Made by a program: the position numbers and the translations under genes | Origin: Clostridia bacterium | GTDB lineage: Bacteria > Bacillota_A > Clostridia > Christensenellales > Aristaeellaceae | Assembly (NCBI GenBank): GCA_017464225.1 | Contig: JAFUDW010000034.1 | Span: forward strand, 1 to 16,186 | Reading direction: 5' to 3' | DNA length: 16,186 nucleotides | Shown: piece after piece, positions 14,022 through 16,186 of the stretch | How positions within the stretch are numbered: position 1 is the stretch's first letter | How the letters are laid out: every line of letters begins with the position of its first letter | Notes under the pieces: model-generated | Seen by the model: only the letters and a program-made list of their open reading frames with translations | The model's database searches: none | What the model was told of the DNA's origin: nothing

Positions 14022-16052
14022 TTATTCCAACCGCATATTCAGCGTTTCCGTTCCCTGCCAGGTTCCATCCGGTACGGAGACCGACTGTCCATCCCACTGA
14101 ACCTCCACCCTTTCAATGTCCAAACGGCGGGTAAACAGGTCCTCCACCCAATAGTCCAGGTAATAGGTTCCAGGCTCCAGAGGCTTGGCCGTCATCTCCA
14201 GGGAACGGTACATGGTCAGCGGCTCACTGGTCTCATACCGCATTTTCCCGCTTTCACCCGTTCCATCGATGGGATAGAGGAGGCGGAATTCCTGCCCCGC
14301 CATTTGGGAAAGCTGCACCACATTGCGGTTGAACACGCTGCTGTCGGAGTCATAGCCCTCCCACAGGCCATAGACCGTGAGCGGGTCATCGCTGGTCGCG
14401 TCAAAGCCGCAGCGCAGCAGGAAATTATCGCTGCCGATCTGCACCGGGATACTGTACAATTGGCTGTAGATAAAGCTCTCACTCACAAACTTGGCGTTGC
14501 AATGCACGCCTTCGATGGCAGGCCATTCGTTAAACCCGTAGAACGTAAAAAACAGGTTGAAATCATCGTCCATATACGGTTTGCTCACGGTGCTGCCCAG
14601 CTGCACCACGCGGCCTGTTTTGGGGTTCAGCCGATAAAGGTCGCAATGCATATAATAAAAGTTCACGGTATCCAGGCCCTTTTTGATCCCGGGCATGCCG
14701 TCATCAGAAATGAACTTTTCCATCGTCACATCGTATTCCGGGATTTCCTGGATGCTGGGCAGCTTTTCCACCCGCTCATACACCCAGTCCGGGGCCGACC
14801 AGGCGGGATTGATGGCGTCCAGGAAGGCCAAATAATGGGGCGAAGGACAGTTGCGGGCGTATATCTCCAATTCGTCCGCGGTAAAATCCGCCGCGTAGCA
14901 GAAGGAAAGCCCACCGGCGCTGCTGCGCCCGCCGCCGCGCACGTTATACACCACGGCTTCCGTCAAAGCGTCCAGCATATCATAATACAGCTGCTTTTCC
15001 ACGATCAACGGAGCGCTGGAATCATAGAATAAATCAGCCAAATCCCGCATGCTGTCGTCTCCCAGGCCAAACTCATAGGTGCCCCTCACCAGGGCGGAGT
15101 TGGCCATCATCGCCACAGGATCATTGGCAAAGATCCGTCCTGTCAATTGGCAAAATCGGTCAAACAGCTCCGCCACCCGGCCGATCTTGCTCAGGTCGAT
15201 CACCGACCAGGTCAGGGTATCCTGGGCCTGCTCGTCGGCTTCGTTGGCGTATTTCTTCTGAGTCATATCGCAGATCCAGCGGCCCAGCCGTCGTCCATCC
15301 CATTGCGGAGTGAAATAGAGCTGCCCCAGCCAATTCCCCATGGCGGTGCCCTTGCCCGCCACCACCTCTTCGGAGGCGATCATCCAGCGGGCATGATCCT
15401 GGATAGCGGCCGCCGTCTCCAGGTTGGCCATCAGACAGGCGTCAAACAGCACGGCCTCAAAGTCCACGCCGCCTGCCGCCAGGGCGTCATGCAGTTCATC
15501 CAGATACAGCGTATCGCCGTCAAACAATTCGTCGATGAAGATGCCGGTTTTGCTGCCGCCGCCGTGATCCCACAGCACCAGGGCGTATTTCTTGGCCGGA
15601 TATTTTTCGGCGCTCCAGCGGATAAAATCGGCCAGCGTTTCCGGGTCGGCCATACTGGCCAGGGGCAAATCCGCCTCCAGGTCAAAGGTGTTCCATTCCT
15701 CCAAGGAGAAGTTTTCCGCGGGATGATAATGCCAGCGCTGCAGCTTTCCGGGATCGATGTCCATCTCCAGGTTTTGGGCATGCCATTCCCGGCTGCCGCC
15801 GGTCTCGATCACCACGTTGACGCCCACCGGCGAGGCATCGGGCTCCTCCCCTTCATTCAGCGTCGCGTTGCGCAGCGTCGTTAAGGGGTAGCAAAGCGAT
15901 ATCTCCATCAGGTTGCCGCTGGCGAAGCCGTGCTTGCTTTCCAGGTCGCTGCCGCACAGATAGAACATCACCGTCCATTCGGCTTCCTCCTCGGCATGTA
16001 CGGGCAGGGCCCACAAAAGCAGCAACAGCAGGATGATCCAGATTTTTTTCAA
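14022..16052 (-). CDS. Secreted clostripain-family (C11) cysteine peptidase
   Basis: An exported protein of 676 residues with the clostripain-like (peptidase C11) fold. After the signal peptide (1-20, LWALPVHA then EEE), WTVMFYLCGSDLES (26-39) is the usual opening strand. YALVLWDHGGG carries catalytic His163, and AVLFDACLMANLE carries catalytic Cys206, followed by MIASEEVVAGKG. Family enzymes cleave after basic residues, mainly Arg. The peptidase part spans roughly 25-420; the remaining 250 residues look like beta-rich extracellular domains and are not recognised. The start is TTG at 16052: GGGGAG lies 7 nt upstream and the codon begins the signal peptide. The longer frame back to 16160 would read through a hairpin and overlap the neighbour's end. 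No own promoter is evident. Confidence 0.87.
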   Translation of the reverse strand: MKKIWIILLLLLLWALPVHAEEEAEWTVMFYLCGSDLESKHGFASGNLMEISLCYPLTTLRNATLNEGEEPDASPVGVNVVIETGGSREWHAQNLEMDIDPGKLQRWHYHPAENFSLEEWNTFDLEADLPLASMADPETLADFIRWSAEKYPAKKYALVLWDHGGGSKTGIFIDELFDGDTLYLDELHDALAAGGVDFEAVLFDACLMANLETAAAIQDHARWMIASEEVVAGKGTAMGNWLGQLYFTPQWDGRRLGRWICDMTQKKYANEADEQAQDTLTWSVIDLSKIGRVAELFDRFCQLTGRIFANDPVAMMANSALVRGTYEFGLGDDSMRDLADLFYDSSAPLIVEKQLYYDMLDALTEAVVYNVRGGGRSSAGGLSFCYAADFTADELEIYARNCPSPHYLAFLDAINPAWSAPDWVYERVEKLPSIQEIPEYDVTMEKFISDDGMPGIKKGLDTVNFYYMHCDLYRLNPKTGRVVQLGSTVSKPYMDDDFNLFFTFYGFNEWPAIEGVHCNAKFVSESFIYSQLYSIPVQIGSDNFLLRCGFDATSDDPLTVYGLWEGYDSDSSVFNRNVVQLSQMAGQEFRLLYPIDGTGESGKMRYETSEPLTMYRSLEMTAKPLEPGTYYLDYWVEDLFTRRLDIERVEVQWDGQSVSVPDGTWQGTETLNMRLE

Positions 16053-16079
16053 AAAAACACTCCCCTTTTTAACGCCCGA

Positions 16080-16109
16080 AAGGGAACCGCTGATTTCAGC
16101 GGCTCCCTT
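16080..16109 (-). terminator. Hairpin between the right-edge gene and the C11 peptidase gene
   Basis: Bases 16080-16092 and 16097-16109 form a 13-bp stem with a short loop. In the minus-strand transcript the one imperfect pair becomes a G-U wobble, whereas on the plus strand it is an A-C mismatch; this suggests it works on the minus-strand RNA. The T-run after it is short (CCCTTTCGGG), so termination may be partial, letting some transcript through into the peptidase gene. Confidence 0.6.
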
Positions 16110-16129
16110 AGGGTGCGTTTTTGGTTGTT

Positions 16130-16186
16130 TTACGCGGCCTGATCCTCGTCCAGACGCCATTCGCCGTCCACCAGGATGAAGCGGCG
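16130..16186 (-). CDS. C-terminal end of an unidentified gene (cut by window edge)
   Basis: The last 18 codons and TAA stop of a minus-strand gene, reading RRFILVDGEWRLDEDQAA. The reading is supported by sensible amino-acid content, a stop directly before a hairpin, and agreement in strand with the next gene. Too little is present to name a family. Confidence 0.6.
   Translation of the reverse strand, partial: RRFILVDGEWRLDEDQAA

Noticed and set aside
13884..15032. A 382-codon plus-strand open frame opposite the C11 peptidase gene
   Set aside because: It lies antisense to a clear peptidase gene, is rich in His, Gln and Arg as expected of a shadow frame, and has no domain pattern or ribosome site.
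16080..16129. The hairpin at the right edge as a plus-strand terminator, with the later GTTTTTGG as its T-run
   Set aside because: No plus-strand gene lies before it, and the one imperfect pair is acceptable (G-U) only in the minus-strand RNA.
16053..16160. An N-terminal extension of the C11 peptidase starting at 16160
   Set aside because: The extension would be translated from a hairpin and the neighbour's last codons, and would push the signal peptide 36 residues inside the protein.

Overview
The window looks like chromosomal DNA of a fermentative, probably anaerobic Bacillota (Clostridia-type) bacterium. Grounds are sigma-A type promoters, strong AGGAGG-like ribosome sites, a CD1871A-type CXXC gene beside a polyferredoxin, an ECF sigma/anti-sigma pair, a clostripain-family peptidase and an AAA/PD-(D/E)XK gene of a kind common in gut bacteria. 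The exported proteins, including the solute-binding protein, carry signal peptides without a clear lipobox. That is unusual for a Gram-positive and may point to an uncultured Christensenellales-like lineage; this placement is inference only. No rRNA, tRNA, CRISPR array, transposase or phage gene was seen.

Left part (1-5143, all minus strand): a carbohydrate-use block. A GH94 disaccharide phosphorylase without a signal peptide is followed 12 bp later by a secreted GH13 alpha-amylase-type enzyme. Next, with its own perfect-consensus promoter and a palindrome near the transcript start, comes a MalE-type solute-binding protein cut by the left edge. A plausible flow is secreted glycosidase, then binding protein and ABC uptake, then phosphorolysis in the cytoplasm.

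Middle (5322-8146, plus strand): an M42 aminopeptidase, a three-helix membrane protein ending in CSECIGLG, and a fusion of a membrane polyferredoxin with a TlpA-like thioredoxin. The three genes are joined by a 1-nt gap and an 8-nt overlap. The last two look like a module that passes electrons from cytoplasmic iron-sulfur centres to thiols outside the membrane; this is the most interesting system in the window.

Right part: a secreted peptidoglycan-binding/NAGPA-domain protein (minus), meeting the redox operon tail to tail in a 12-bp palindrome; a strong terminator; an ECF sigma factor with a 600-residue membrane anti-sigma/sensor protein (minus); a divergent AAA-ATPase/PD-(D/E)XK protein (plus); a 534-bp stretch with a long perfect hairpin and the remains of a membrane-protein gene; a secreted clostripain-family (C11) peptidase (minus); and the last 18 codons of another gene at the right edge.
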